From: Ignavibacteria bacterium RIFOXYB12_FULL_35_14
GTDB taxonomy: Bacteria > Bacteroidota > Ignavibacteria > Ignavibacteriales > Ignavibacteriaceae
NCBI GenBank assembly: GCA_001803045.1
Contig: MHAR01000071.1
Location: 1-64,000 of the forward strand
DNA: 64,000 bases
Direction: 5' to 3'
A program made the position numbers and the translations under genes. Of the stretch, positions 17,738 through 25,664 are shown piece after piece (position 1 is the first letter of the stretch; every line of letters starts with the position of its first letter). The notes below the pieces were generated by a model. The model worked only from the letters and a program-made list of their open reading frames with translations. It had not been told where the DNA came from and ran no database searches.

Positions 17738-17869
17738 ATGAACAAAACAAAATATTCATTGGCTAAAGCTCAAAAAGCAGTTGAAATTTCCTCGAAGATT
17801 GAAGGACATAATTTTACGCGGAAGAAATCAAATAATTCTAATAAAGCTAAAGTTAAAGCTAAAAGTTAA
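17738..17869 (+). CDS. Small Fic antitoxin with SxxxEG inhibitory motif
   Basis: A 43-residue ORF, below usual calling limits, ends in TAATG so that its stop overlaps the Fic start by one base. Residues 18-23 read SSKIEG, which fits the [S/T]xxxE[G/N] inhibitory helix motif by which class I Fic antitoxins block ATP binding in the Fic active site. The tail (KKSNNSNKAKVKAKS) is strongly basic. AAAGAAAGGG precedes the ATG. Size, position, overlap and motif together make an antitoxin role likely. It is comparable to the YhfG/VbhA type, though overall similarity cannot be tested here. Confidence 0.8.
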   Translation: MNKTKYSLAKAQKAVEISSKIEGHNFTRKKSNNSNKAKVKAKS

Positions 17870-18495
17870 TGTCAAAATACACGCAAGATAAGAACTACAT
17901 TTATTACAAGAACACAGATATTCCTAAAAATAAGCTTAACATTAGAAACCAAATGATTCTTGAAGCGAAGGAAAGGAAGTTATTATTAGGCGGTTACGAA
18001 TACTTTCACAACAACTTATCTGAATCCACTATTTTTGATGAAAAATATTTTAAAGAACTACATAGAAAAACATTTGGTAAACTTTATGATTTTGCCGGTA
18101 AATATAGAACAGTAAATATTTCAAAAGGTTACATTACATTTTGTCAAGTTCGATTTCTTGAACAAACATCGAAAGACATATTCAAAAAACTTGAGCAAGA
18201 TGGCTATTTGAAATATTATTTCTCAAAACCAAAAGAAGAATTTGCTGCTAAAATATCTTTTTATATGTGTGAGCTAATTGCTCTTCATCCATTCTTTGAG
18301 TTCAATGGCAGAATAACCCGATTGTTCTTTGATATGATTGCTGCTTATAATGGTTACGAATATATTGATTATGAGGATACCTTAAAAATGGTAGGTGGCG
18401 ACAATAAATTTATAAAAGCATCAATTGATTGTATGGCAGGAAATGAGAATGCTATGTATCGAATAATTCTAAAAGGGTTAAAAAAGGCGGAATGA
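17869..18495 (+). CDS. fic: Fic family AMP-transferase toxin
   Basis: The 208-residue protein has the Fic fold: flap FAGKYRTVNISKGYITFCQ (residues about 75-93) and core motif HPFFEFNGRITR (140-151), with catalytic His140 and the NGR anion-binding part. The canonical sequence is HxFx(D/E)GNGRxxR; here the Gly after Glu is Phe145, an unusual substitution beside the phosphate-binding nest. Fic enzymes usually transfer AMP from ATP to hydroxyls of targets such as DNA gyrase. The antitoxin-like ORF directly upstream makes this a class I toxin-antitoxin pair. It lies in the argS-comF island. Confidence 0.9.
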   Translation: MSKYTQDKNYIYYKNTDIPKNKLNIRNQMILEAKERKLLLGGYEYFHNNLSESTIFDEKYFKELHRKTFGKLYDFAGKYRTVNISKGYITFCQVRFLEQTSKDIFKKLEQDGYLKYYFSKPKEEFAAKISFYMCELIALHPFFEFNGRITRLFFDMIAAYNGYEYIDYEDTLKMVGGDNKFIKASIDCMAGNENAMYRIILKGLKKAE

Positions 18496-18613
18496 CTTTT
18501 TTCATTCGGTTTATCAAAGTACAATTTTTGTTTGATTGGATGCTTTCCCTTTCAGTTGCCGAGATAGATTTTAAATAATAACTTCTTTCCTAATTGAATG
18601 CCTGCACCAGAAA

Positions 18614-18703
18614 AAATTAGCCGAAGCATTAGCTGTTGCAACTCGAACGGTTATTAAAAATGGACTGACAATTTTGGGTGTTTCCGCACCTGAGAAAATG
18701 TAA
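18614..18703 (+). pseudogene. Remnant of the 3' end of argS
   Basis: Thirty codons read KLAEALAVATRTVIKNGL, then TILGVSAPEKM and stop. They match the end of the intact argS (NLAEARLALAVSTRAVIKNGL, then MILGVSAPEKM) apart from a three-codon deletion and a few substitutions. The intact gene ends at 17615, so this is a duplicated, isolated 3' fragment. Confidence 0.85.
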
Positions 18704-18715
18704 AAAAATAAACTA

Positions 18716-18790
18716 AAAATCAGCTAGCTCGATTGTTCAGAATAAGTCCTAGTTGTGCCGGTTTCCAGCAATACTTTTTCACAAACTCAT
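18716..18790 (-). pseudogene. Remnant of the 3' end of comF
   Basis: On the minus strand this reads VLLETGTTRTY, comparable to VLLEAGANQVY at the end of the intact ComF (21843 onward). The DNA segment TTCCAGCAATACT is identical in both. It is placed convergently to the argS remnant exactly as the intact genes would be. Confidence 0.7.
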
Positions 18791-18880
18791 AAAAATATTC
18801 CTGCCTTAAAAAATTCAATATTTTAATCAGTTAGTAAAAAAAGTTATGTTTGCATATCGAACAAACAATCAGAGTTCAAA

Positions 18881-20200
18881 ATGAGGAACAATATTCTTCT
18901 ATTCAAAATAATTCTCTACTTATTCGTCATTCTATTCTTTTACTCATCTGATATTTACAATCAAACTTTAACGGCAGAACAGATATATAAAAAAGTTACT
19001 GATGCTGTGGTAGTTATTCACGCTTATGATGAAAATAATGAATTAGTAAAACAAGGTAGTGGTGTTGTTCTAAACGATAAGGGTTACGTTGTTACAAATT
19101 ATCACGTTCTTGAAGGTTGTGATAGGCTTGAAATATTACACAATAAAGAAATTGTTCCTTATGTTGATATAATTGGAATTGATGTAGAAAAGGATATTTT
19201 AATACTAAAAATTAAAGCTAAAAAATTTCCCGCTATTAAAATAGGTGATTCAAAAAAAATAAATATCGGTCAAAGAGTATATGCTATCGGTAGTCCTTTA
19301 GGATTTGAAAACACGATTTCAGAAGGTATAATTAGTGGATTAAGAAGCTATGAAGAATATGAGAAGAGTTTTATTCAGATAACAGCAAGTATTTCGTCTG
19401 GAAGCAGTGGAGGTGCTATTGTAAATGATAAGGGAGAATTAATAGGAATAAGCACTCTTACATCAAAGGAAGGACAAAATTTAAACTTTGCTATTCCTAT
19501 TGGTGATGTTTTGATTGTTGAAATTAGTTCGTACTCAAAAGGTGATGCTTATAAAGATTTTGAATGGTTTGCTAAAGGATTTCGTGCTCTTGAAAAACGT
19601 AATTATCACCAAGCTATAAAATATTACTCAAGCTTTATCGAAGTATATTCAATATATGCAGCCGCATATTATAATCGTGGTATTGCAAAATATAATGTAG
19701 AAGATTACAGCGGTGCAATTCAAGATTTCAACAAAGCGATTGAGATTGATCCTAAGGATGCGGCCGCATATTACAATCGTGGTAATGCGAAAAAAAAATT
19801 TGAAGATTACTGGGGAGCGATTCAAGATTGCAATAAAGCTATTGAACTAGATGTGGAACATATAAACGCATATATCATTCGTGGAAATTCAAAAGCAAAC
19901 TTAAAAGACTATCGAGGGGCAATTCAAGATTACAACAAAGCGATTGAAATTAATCCGAAGGATGCAGCCGCATATTATAATCGTGGTACTGCAAAATCTA
20001 ATATAGAAGATTACAGCGGTGCAATTCAAGATTACAACAAAGCGATTGAGATTAATCCGTATTATGAAGATGCATATTTTAATCGTGGTTTGACAAAATA
20101 TAATCTAGGAGACAAATACGGTGCTTGTTTGGATTGGAGTAAAGCGGGTGAACTGGGTAATTACAAGGCTTATGATTTTATAAAGCAGTATTGCAACTGA
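18881..20200 (+). CDS. HtrA-like trypsin-family protease fused to TPR repeats
   Basis: The 439-residue protein has an N-terminal hydrophobic signal or anchor (residues 6-23) and an S1C protease domain with His75 (TNYHVLEG), Asp105 (EKDILIL) and Ser176 (SGSSGGAIV). No PDZ domain follows. Instead there are about six TPR units of 34 residues (YYNRG..K....DY.GAIQD.NKAIEI.P). The protease probably acts in the periplasm or at the inner membrane, with the TPR arm choosing partners. It opens a probable operon with two membrane-protein genes and lies in the accessory island. The substrate is unknown. Confidence 0.85.
   Translation: MRNNILLFKIILYLFVILFFYSSDIYNQTLTAEQIYKKVTDAVVVIHAYDENNELVKQGSGVVLNDKGYVVTNYHVLEGCDRLEILHNKEIVPYVDIIGIDVEKDILILKIKAKKFPAIKIGDSKKINIGQRVYAIGSPLGFENTISEGIISGLRSYEEYEKSFIQITASISSGSSGGAIVNDKGELIGISTLTSKEGQNLNFAIPIGDVLIVEISSYSKGDAYKDFEWFAKGFRALEKRNYHQAIKYYSSFIEVYSIYAAAYYNRGIAKYNVEDYSGAIQDFNKAIEIDPKDAAAYYNRGNAKKKFEDYWGAIQDCNKAIELDVEHINAYIIRGNSKANLKDYRGAIQDYNKAIEINPKDAAAYYNRGTAKSNIEDYSGAIQDYNKAIEINPYYEDAYFNRGLTKYNLGDKYGACLDWSKAGELGNYKAYDFIKQYCN
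19658..20167 (+). repeat. Five tandem 102-bp repeats encoding TPR units
   Basis: Units begin at 19658, 19760, 19862, 19964 and 20066, each 102 bases long. Several share long nearly identical stretches, for example GCAATTCAAGATTACAACAA. Such DNA-level similarity points to recent expansion or gene conversion within the TPR array. Confidence 0.85.
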
Positions 20201-20276
20201 TAGTTTTACATTCAAAACGGCAACTAAAAAACTTGATGCCGAAGAAGAATATCAAAATATATTTAAGGAGTAAAGC

Positions 20277-20741
20277 ATGATAGAAAAATATAAACCAGCA
20301 ATAATCTTTTTTTGTGTGATTGCTATAATAATGATTTTATTTCCTCCAATATATGAAGGTGGTGAGTATAATTCAGATGAGGGATATAGTTTTATATTTA
20401 ATATAAGATTTGACTACATGTTGAACGTATCAAAGTTACTTATTCAGCTATTCATGGTTTTTTTATGCTCAATCCTCTTTTATTTTATGTATGCTCGTTT
20501 TAAGTATTTTAAACAAGCATTCACTTTTTTTTATATAATCGTTATTGCAATGGTGTTATTTCCGCCCGTTCAAGACTATTCCTTTTTAGGATATGACTTT
20601 ATTTTATTGATGAAAGCGCATGATGTTGAATTAGATTTATCCATGCTATCATTGCAAATATTTGGAGCAGCTTTATTAACGATACCATTTTATTTTATTT
20701 ATAAGCGATATAAAAACAAAAAGGATTCTATGGAAAACTAA
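20277..20741 (+). CDS. Small membrane protein with an internal duplication
   Basis: The 154-residue protein has four predicted transmembrane helices arranged as two similar halves. Each half has an FFxIxxIAMxLFPP helix, a polar loop containing GYxFI, and a second helix ending in FYFxYxRxK. The LFPP motif occurs in both halves. No known family is recognised. It starts 76 bases after the protease-TPR gene and is followed directly by the next gene (TAA then ATG), so the three are probably cotranscribed. Confidence 0.65.
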   Translation: MIEKYKPAIIFFCVIAIIMILFPPIYEGGEYNSDEGYSFIFNIRFDYMLNVSKLLIQLFMVFLCSILFYFMYARFKYFKQAFTFFYIIVIAMVLFPPVQDYSFLGYDFILLMKAHDVELDLSMLSLQIFGAALLTIPFYFIYKRYKNKKDSMEN

Positions 20742-21608
20742 ATGAAACTTACATTTATCATATCATTACTTATTTCTCTCTCGATTTTCGCACAGAACGA
20801 AAAACGCACTGTAACTTTTGATAAGAACACTCAAGGCGGGTTCAATATTTACAGCAATTCTGGTGAGTTATTATATGCATACAATAAAAAGAATTGTGAT
20901 TCTACAACACTTGAAACGCTGAATGATATTTTCTTTAAGGGTGATAGCAAAAATAAAAGCGAAGTTGCTGTTATCAATTTGGAAGAAAAAGGGTTTGATT
21001 GGAGTAATATTATTATAGCATGTGCTACATTCATTGGCACGTTAGGTGGATTATTATTGGGCAATAGATTGAGTAAAATTACTCAATTGGATTATTATCG
21101 AAGAACCTTGGAAGTAGAGAGAAGAAAAGAATGGATAGCACATCTTGGAAATTACGTTGCTGAATACATTGGATTAACCAACGAAATTTATTATCAGATT
21201 CAAACAATGGCTCTATATAATGAATCTCCTTTAAAATCACAATTCCATGAGGTTATTTGTGATTCAATAAAAAGCTGTTCTATAACTTACAAAGAATTAC
21301 AAGTATTATTTATAAAAATCAATTTGCTCCTGAATAGTGAAAACAAAAAACATGATGAATTGTATGGTGTCTTAAAAAAAGCCGATAAGGTAATTATGAA
21401 GCTTTATGAATCAATGGTTATGGGAATAAAATCTGGAATATATAGTACAGATAAATTTATTGATTATGACGAGTTCTTAAAATCTTTAAGCAATCTGATT
21501 AAAATAGTTATAGAAGAAGCTGAAAAAGAAATCAGAAACATTCAATTAGCAAAATCTGCAAATTTCTTTTCTAAACTATTCAATAATAAAAAGTATAAAT
21601 ATATTTAG
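20742..21608 (+). CDS. Membrane-anchored protein of unknown function with long helical C-terminus
   Basis: The 288-residue protein begins with a signal peptide (MKLTFIISLLISLSIFAQ), then a short extracytoplasmic region of about 65 residues. A second hydrophobic helix (WSNIIIACATFIGTLGGLLLGNRL, near residues 86-110) follows, and then a mainly helical, charged domain of about 170 residues that would be cytoplasmic. Its ATG touches the stop of the preceding membrane protein gene. I do not recognise the family. The topology would suit linking an outside signal to an inside response, which is speculation. Confidence 0.6.
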   Translation: MKLTFIISLLISLSIFAQNEKRTVTFDKNTQGGFNIYSNSGELLYAYNKKNCDSTTLETLNDIFFKGDSKNKSEVAVINLEEKGFDWSNIIIACATFIGTLGGLLLGNRLSKITQLDYYRRTLEVERRKEWIAHLGNYVAEYIGLTNEIYYQIQTMALYNESPLKSQFHEVICDSIKSCSITYKELQVLFIKINLLLNSENKKHDELYGVLKKADKVIMKLYESMVMGIKSGIYSTDKFIDYDEFLKSLSNLIKIVIEEAEKEIRNIQLAKSANFFSKLFNNKKYKYI

Positions 21609-21842
21609 ATCTTAAACACCAAGTTAAGTTGCAGTGTTTATTGAGAGTTCAAAAATTTTCTAAAAGCATTACTGAATATTCACCATAAAATTTAAGTACT
21701 CCGAAAAATTTTTATCAGGTACACACTTCAATTCTATCTTTTAATGAAATAATTCACACAACATTCTTTTATTTCTCGCACCATACATAATAAAATCTTG
21801 GTTCAAGAGTTTTGGCACCCGAGAAAATGCGAGAGAATTAAA
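21609..21842. other. Right border of the accessory island, with a third argS-tail-like piece
   Basis: This is a non-coding stretch. Near 21805-21826 the plus strand reads GCACCCGAGAAAATG, matching the APEKM codons at the argS end. It is followed by TTAAACTAAAAATC, which continues into the 3' end of comF. The same TAAACTAAAAATC sequence follows the argS remnant at 18701-18721. Confidence 0.6.
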
Positions 21843-22535
21843 CTAAAAATCCGCAAGCGCAACCGTAGCAGCATAAACTTGGTTTGCACCAGCTTCCAGC
21901 AATACTCTTCCACATTCGTTAATTGTTGCCCCTGTTGTCATCACATCATCAACAAGCAAAACGTTTTTCCCTTTCACATTTTCCGTCTTCCGAACTTTAA
22001 AAGCGCCTTCAACATTTTCTTCTCTCTCTTTAAGTGTCATTGTTGTCTGAGATTGAGTAAAACGCATTCTTTTTATGGCATTGGCTTTAACAGCGATAGA
22101 AGTCTGAGAGGAGATGCCTTTTGCAATGTAATAAGATTGATTAAAACCCCGCTCGGCTTTCTTTAAATGATGCAAAGGAATTGGAATGACCATGTTTATG
22201 TTCCAGCTTTGAAACTGAGATTTGAAATGCTTTCCCAAACTTTTACCGAGAAAAATTCCAATGTGGAATTTCTTGTCATATTTAAGTGCATGAATTATGT
22301 GCTGCAGCTCTTTATCTTTTTCAAAAATGTATTGAGATACGAAACTAGAAATAATTCGCTTACTCTCGTATTTTCTTTGATACTCTGATTTGATGAACTC
22401 GGGATCGGCAAGTTTTATTTTTGAAAGACATGAGTTGCAGACTGTATTTTCAGCAGTTGCTAATTTGTTCCGGCAGGAAGTACAGAATCTCGGAAGAATA
22501 AAATCGAATAATTCGGTAAGATAGTTGTTAAACAT
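21843..22535 (-). CDS. comF: ComF family phosphoribosyltransferase-like protein
   Basis: The 230-residue protein has an N-terminal zinc-ribbon-like four-cysteine site (FCTSC...CNSC) and a type I phosphoribosyltransferase domain with the PRPP loop VLLVDDVMTTGATINE. ComF proteins take part in DNA uptake and handling of incoming single-stranded DNA. I place the start at ATG 22535 (MFNNYL) rather than 22565, because the extra ten codons come from the palindromic repeat at 22561-22631. It converges on argS across the accessory island. Confidence 0.88.
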   Translation of the reverse strand: MFNNYLTELFDFILPRFCTSCRNKLATAENTVCNSCLSKIKLADPEFIKSEYQRKYESKRIISSFVSQYIFEKDKELQHIIHALKYDKKFHIGIFLGKSLGKHFKSQFQSWNINMVIPIPLHHLKKAERGFNQSYYIAKGISSQTSIAVKANAIKRMRFTQSQTTMTLKEREENVEGAFKVRKTENVKGKNVLLVDDVMTTGATINECGRVLLEAGANQVYAATVALADF

Positions 22536-22560
22536 TTTTATTATAGTCCATTTCTGAATT

Positions 22561-22633
22561 GTCATGCTGAATTCATTTCAGCATCTTTTTAAGAATGTAA
22601 TCTGGAGATTCCGAAACAAGTTCGGAATGACAA
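22561..22633. repeat. Double-hairpin palindromic repeat (GTCATGCTGAA...TTCGGAATGAC)
   Basis: ATGCTGAA pairs with TTTCAGCAT and ATTCCGAA pairs with TTCGGAAT, with the outer arms GTCAT/ATGAC enclosing both. It lies between comF and the VWA protein gene on the same transcript strand and looks like a REP/BIME-type intergenic repeat. Confidence 0.7.
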
Positions 22634-22644
22634 TTAATAATGAG

Positions 22645-24795
22645 TTACAGCATTCCCTCGCGTTTTCGTATGAACCATTCAATCCCAAATAACAAAATTA
22701 TTGCAATCATTAAAAATTCATTCGACCAGAGTGAATATTCTTTTGTATCAATTTTCTCTTTTGATGATTTAAGATTTAGCTCGCTTAGAAGTTTGAAAAG
22801 AGATTTTGATTGATCAACATTAAAAAACTTTCCTCCCGAAACATTCGCCAATGAGTTTAAAAATTCATAATCCATTTTAGTATCCATCATCTCAATATCA
22901 ACCTCACCAACATTGAATAAACCCTTATCCGACCCAAGTAATTTGTTGTTGAGTTTAGCTTCGCCAACGAACGAATAATTTCCCGCTTTATTTGTCTGAA
23001 GAACACCTTCGTACAAGCCATTACCAAGCGAATTAAGATTCAATTCAAATTTATCGTTATCATTTTTCAATCTTACTTTTACCTCGGCGTCCGAAATTGG
23101 ATTGAATGTATCGTCATAAACCTGGGCAGTAAATTCAACTTCTTCACCGAGGGCAAAGAGCTTTTTTAAAGTCCTGATCTGAACTCGCTTTTTATCTTCG
23201 GGACTGTTAAGCCACTTTATGCTATTCAAAATAAATCTATCAAATACATCCTGATCTTTCATCGCTGTCTGAAGTTTCCATTTCCAAATATCTTTTGCCA
23301 AAACTGCAATCGAACGTTGATTTCCAAGTCTACGAGTTAGAATAAGCGGTTTGTTAGTCGGAACATTATTCACCTTAGTCCTTGCAGCTATTTCACTTTC
23401 TGGTTTCGGATTAAACTCTGAAAACAGCTGATAAACCGGCGGCAGATTATTCCACGCTGCAATCGGATCTGCACTGTTATTTTGAAGCAAAGGATTTTTG
23501 GACTGATCGGGAGTAACATTTGGCTGGATTTCTAAATAACTATTTCCAACACCTAATGAAGCAAAAGGCAGAGCTTTTTGAAGCTGAACTAATTTATTGA
23601 AATCTATACTGCCTGATAAAATAAATAAGAAGGAAATATTCTTCTCAGAAATAAATCTTGCAACTTTATTCAGCAATTCAGAGGACGTTTCTTTAGAAGG
23701 AAATCCTATTAAAAGCAAAACCTCAGCGCTGTCCAATAGCTTGTCGCGGTTATTATTTTCTAGAAATTTGTTTACACCAATCTGTGTAATCGAATTAACG
23801 GATAGATTGTCATCCGCGAGAAGAGTATTCTTGATGAACGATAGATCGGGAGATGGACTGCCGGCTAAGAGTAAAATCTTAACTTTATTACTTAATACAT
23901 TTATGTAGAAGACTTTTTTATTATTAGTCCGATTGTATTCACCCTCAAGCGCTGAAAGTACGAGTGTCAACTTTTTCTCACCACTGGATTTGGGAGTAAA
24001 ATCAAATGATATATTTTGAATCCCATCCTGATTGAGAACAATATTTTTTTGTTGGATAAGGACATCGTTTTCGTAAAACGTTAAATTAACAGTTCGATTG
24101 GCAAATCCGTCATTGAGAATTGTTGCAGAGAGAGTCGTGGGATTTTCAGCATAAATAAATTCATTATAAATAACATTTTTAATCTCAATATCTTTTCGCT
24201 TCGTGGTATCTCCGATTCCCAATGTAAAAATAGGAATACCGCTTTTCTCAGCGGAGTTAATTGGATTTGAACCATCCGTAATTACACCATCACTTAAAAT
24301 AACAATTGATGAAATATTCTCATTACTTTCCGACAGCGAACTGAAGATGTTTGCAAAATTTGTTGAACCCTCTTTAAATGTAACATCGTCTAAATTGTCA
24401 ATGTTAATTTCAGAAATTTTAGTTCCGAAAGTTTTTAGCTGAGTATTTTCTGCGAATTCAGTTTGTTTCAATTCGTTTAATACGCCAAGTATCTTTTGAT
24501 TTTTTTCTGAACCATCATCATATAAAATAGATTTTGAGTTATCGACAAAGAACCATGTTGTGGGCTTAAGTATGCTCTTTTTTATGATTGTAAGCGTAGG
24601 TTCAAATATTGCGAGCACCAGCAAAGTTAAAGCTAAAGTTCTTGTAATTATCAGCAGTATCTTTTTAGTGCTTGAGATTTGAGGAACAGTGTAACGATAA
24701 ATAAATACAGTAAAACCAATAAGCAAAAAGACAAAGAGAAAAAATAGGAAAGGACTAAACGAAAAGGAGATTTTAAGATTATCAATTCCGAACAT
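22645..24795 (-). CDS. Membrane-anchored von Willebrand factor A-like protein
   Basis: The 716-residue protein has two N-terminal transmembrane helices (residues about 12-33 and 44-65) and a VWA-type domain. The domain has a modified MIDAS beginning FVDNSKS and a later SSIVILSDGVITDG. Repeated beta-sandwich regions and one C-terminal helix (FLMIAIILLFGIEWFIRKREG) follow. This is the layout of Bacteroidota BatA-like or glutamine-amidotransferase-like membrane proteins of unknown role. It shares one base with the phzF-like gene upstream, so surE, phzF-like and this gene form one transcription unit. Confidence 0.75.
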   Translation of the reverse strand: MFGIDNLKISFSFSPFLFFLFVFLLIGFTVFIYRYTVPQISSTKKILLIITRTLALTLLVLAIFEPTLTIIKKSILKPTTWFFVDNSKSILYDDGSEKNQKILGVLNELKQTEFAENTQLKTFGTKISEINIDNLDDVTFKEGSTNFANIFSSLSESNENISSIVILSDGVITDGSNPINSAEKSGIPIFTLGIGDTTKRKDIEIKNVIYNEFIYAENPTTLSATILNDGFANRTVNLTFYENDVLIQQKNIVLNQDGIQNISFDFTPKSSGEKKLTLVLSALEGEYNRTNNKKVFYINVLSNKVKILLLAGSPSPDLSFIKNTLLADDNLSVNSITQIGVNKFLENNNRDKLLDSAEVLLLIGFPSKETSSELLNKVARFISEKNISFLFILSGSIDFNKLVQLQKALPFASLGVGNSYLEIQPNVTPDQSKNPLLQNNSADPIAAWNNLPPVYQLFSEFNPKPESEIAARTKVNNVPTNKPLILTRRLGNQRSIAVLAKDIWKWKLQTAMKDQDVFDRFILNSIKWLNSPEDKKRVQIRTLKKLFALGEEVEFTAQVYDDTFNPISDAEVKVRLKNDNDKFELNLNSLGNGLYEGVLQTNKAGNYSFVGEAKLNNKLLGSDKGLFNVGEVDIEMMDTKMDYEFLNSLANVSGGKFFNVDQSKSLFKLLSELNLKSSKEKIDTKEYSLWSNEFLMIAIILLFGIEWFIRKREGML

Positions 24796-25664
24796 TAAAA
24801 CGCCAGATTCGCTTTGAATATTGTTACAGCATTGCCTGAAATGTACAATTCATTCACAGCAGAATTAAATGTAACTCCCACCCGTCCATTTCTTCCGATA
24901 ATATCACCTTGCTCGAATTTCACATGGATTTTATCTTTTTGTTCCTTTAGAAGTCCAAGATTACTTAACACACACAGCAAGGGTCCATTTGCAGAACCCG
25001 TAACGGGATCTTCGTTAATTCCATAATACGGAACGAAGCACCGGCTGTGAGCATGATTTATTTTATAGAATGTTTCGAGAGTAAATACAACGATAATTCT
25101 AAATTCTCTTTTCTGCTTTCCGAGCTCTCGTAGCTCATTATAATTTGGTTGAAGATTTTTAAGATCATTTAACGTTTTAACATGAATGTAGCAAAACTCA
25201 CGATTAACAATCATTATGGGTGATGAGCTAACAACCTGTTTCTCTTGTAAACCAAGCACATTAAATAATTCCTTAGTGGAATTTTTGTAAGTTGAAATTT
25301 TTGGAATCGGTATTTCCATGAAATAGCGATTTCTGTTCGAATAACATTTTAAAACTCCAGACAAGGTTTCAAATCTAATCTGCTGACCTTCACTTAATAA
25401 TTTTTTTTCTTTAAGAAAATGTAGAGTGGCGATGGTCGCATGGCCGCACAGCTTAACTTCCGATGTTGGTGTAAACCATTGCAATTTGTAATCAGCAATT
25501 TTTGATTTTGAAATGAAAGCTGTTTCAGATAGATTAATTTCTCTCGCAATCAATTGCTTTTCGGATGTACTTAAACCATCGGCAAAACAAACACCAGCAG
25601 GATTTCCTTTAAAAGGAGAATCGGTGAAAGCATCAATCTGAAAAATTTCAAGCTTCTTTTTCAT
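24795..25664 (-). CDS. PhzF family isomerase
   Basis: The 289-residue protein matches the PhzF fold of two similar halves. The N-terminal IFQIDAFTDSPFKGNPAGVC, the catalytic-region glutamate in NLSETAFI, LCGHATIATLHFL and the second-half EDPVTGSANGPL are characteristic. Family members isomerise small metabolites (DHHA in phenazine-makers), but no phenazine genes are present, so the substrate is unknown. It overlaps the surE 3' end by 17 bases and the VWA gene by one. Confidence 0.9.
   Translation of the reverse strand: MKKKLEIFQIDAFTDSPFKGNPAGVCFADGLSTSEKQLIAREINLSETAFISKSKIADYKLQWFTPTSEVKLCGHATIATLHFLKEKKLLSEGQQIRFETLSGVLKCYSNRNRYFMEIPIPKISTYKNSTKELFNVLGLQEKQVVSSSPIMIVNREFCYIHVKTLNDLKNLQPNYNELRELGKQKREFRIIVVFTLETFYKINHAHSRCFVPYYGINEDPVTGSANGPLLCVLSNLGLLKEQKDKIHVKFEQGDIIGRNGRVGVTFNSAVNELYISGNAVTIFKANLAF

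Larger units (their letters stand above)
18496..18880. other. Intergenic region containing a degraded argS-end/comF-end junction
   Basis: The region between fic and the protease-TPR gene has no intact gene. Positions 18614-18703 resemble the last codons of argS, and about 18716-18790 resembles the last codons of comF on the opposite strand. These are described as separate entries. The remaining AT-rich bases before 18881 presumably hold the promoter of the protease gene. Confidence 0.7.

Noticed and set aside
19658-20167. Regular repeats suggesting a CRISPR array
   Set aside because: The units are contiguous 102-bp coding repeats for TPR motifs, with no spacers.
21798-22166. Plus-strand ORF over the comF region
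   Set aside because: It is antisense to the well-supported comF gene; the translation has no family features.
24795-25664. phzF-like gene as evidence of phenazine synthesis
   Set aside because: No other phenazine genes are present, and PhzF homologues are widespread with unrelated roles.
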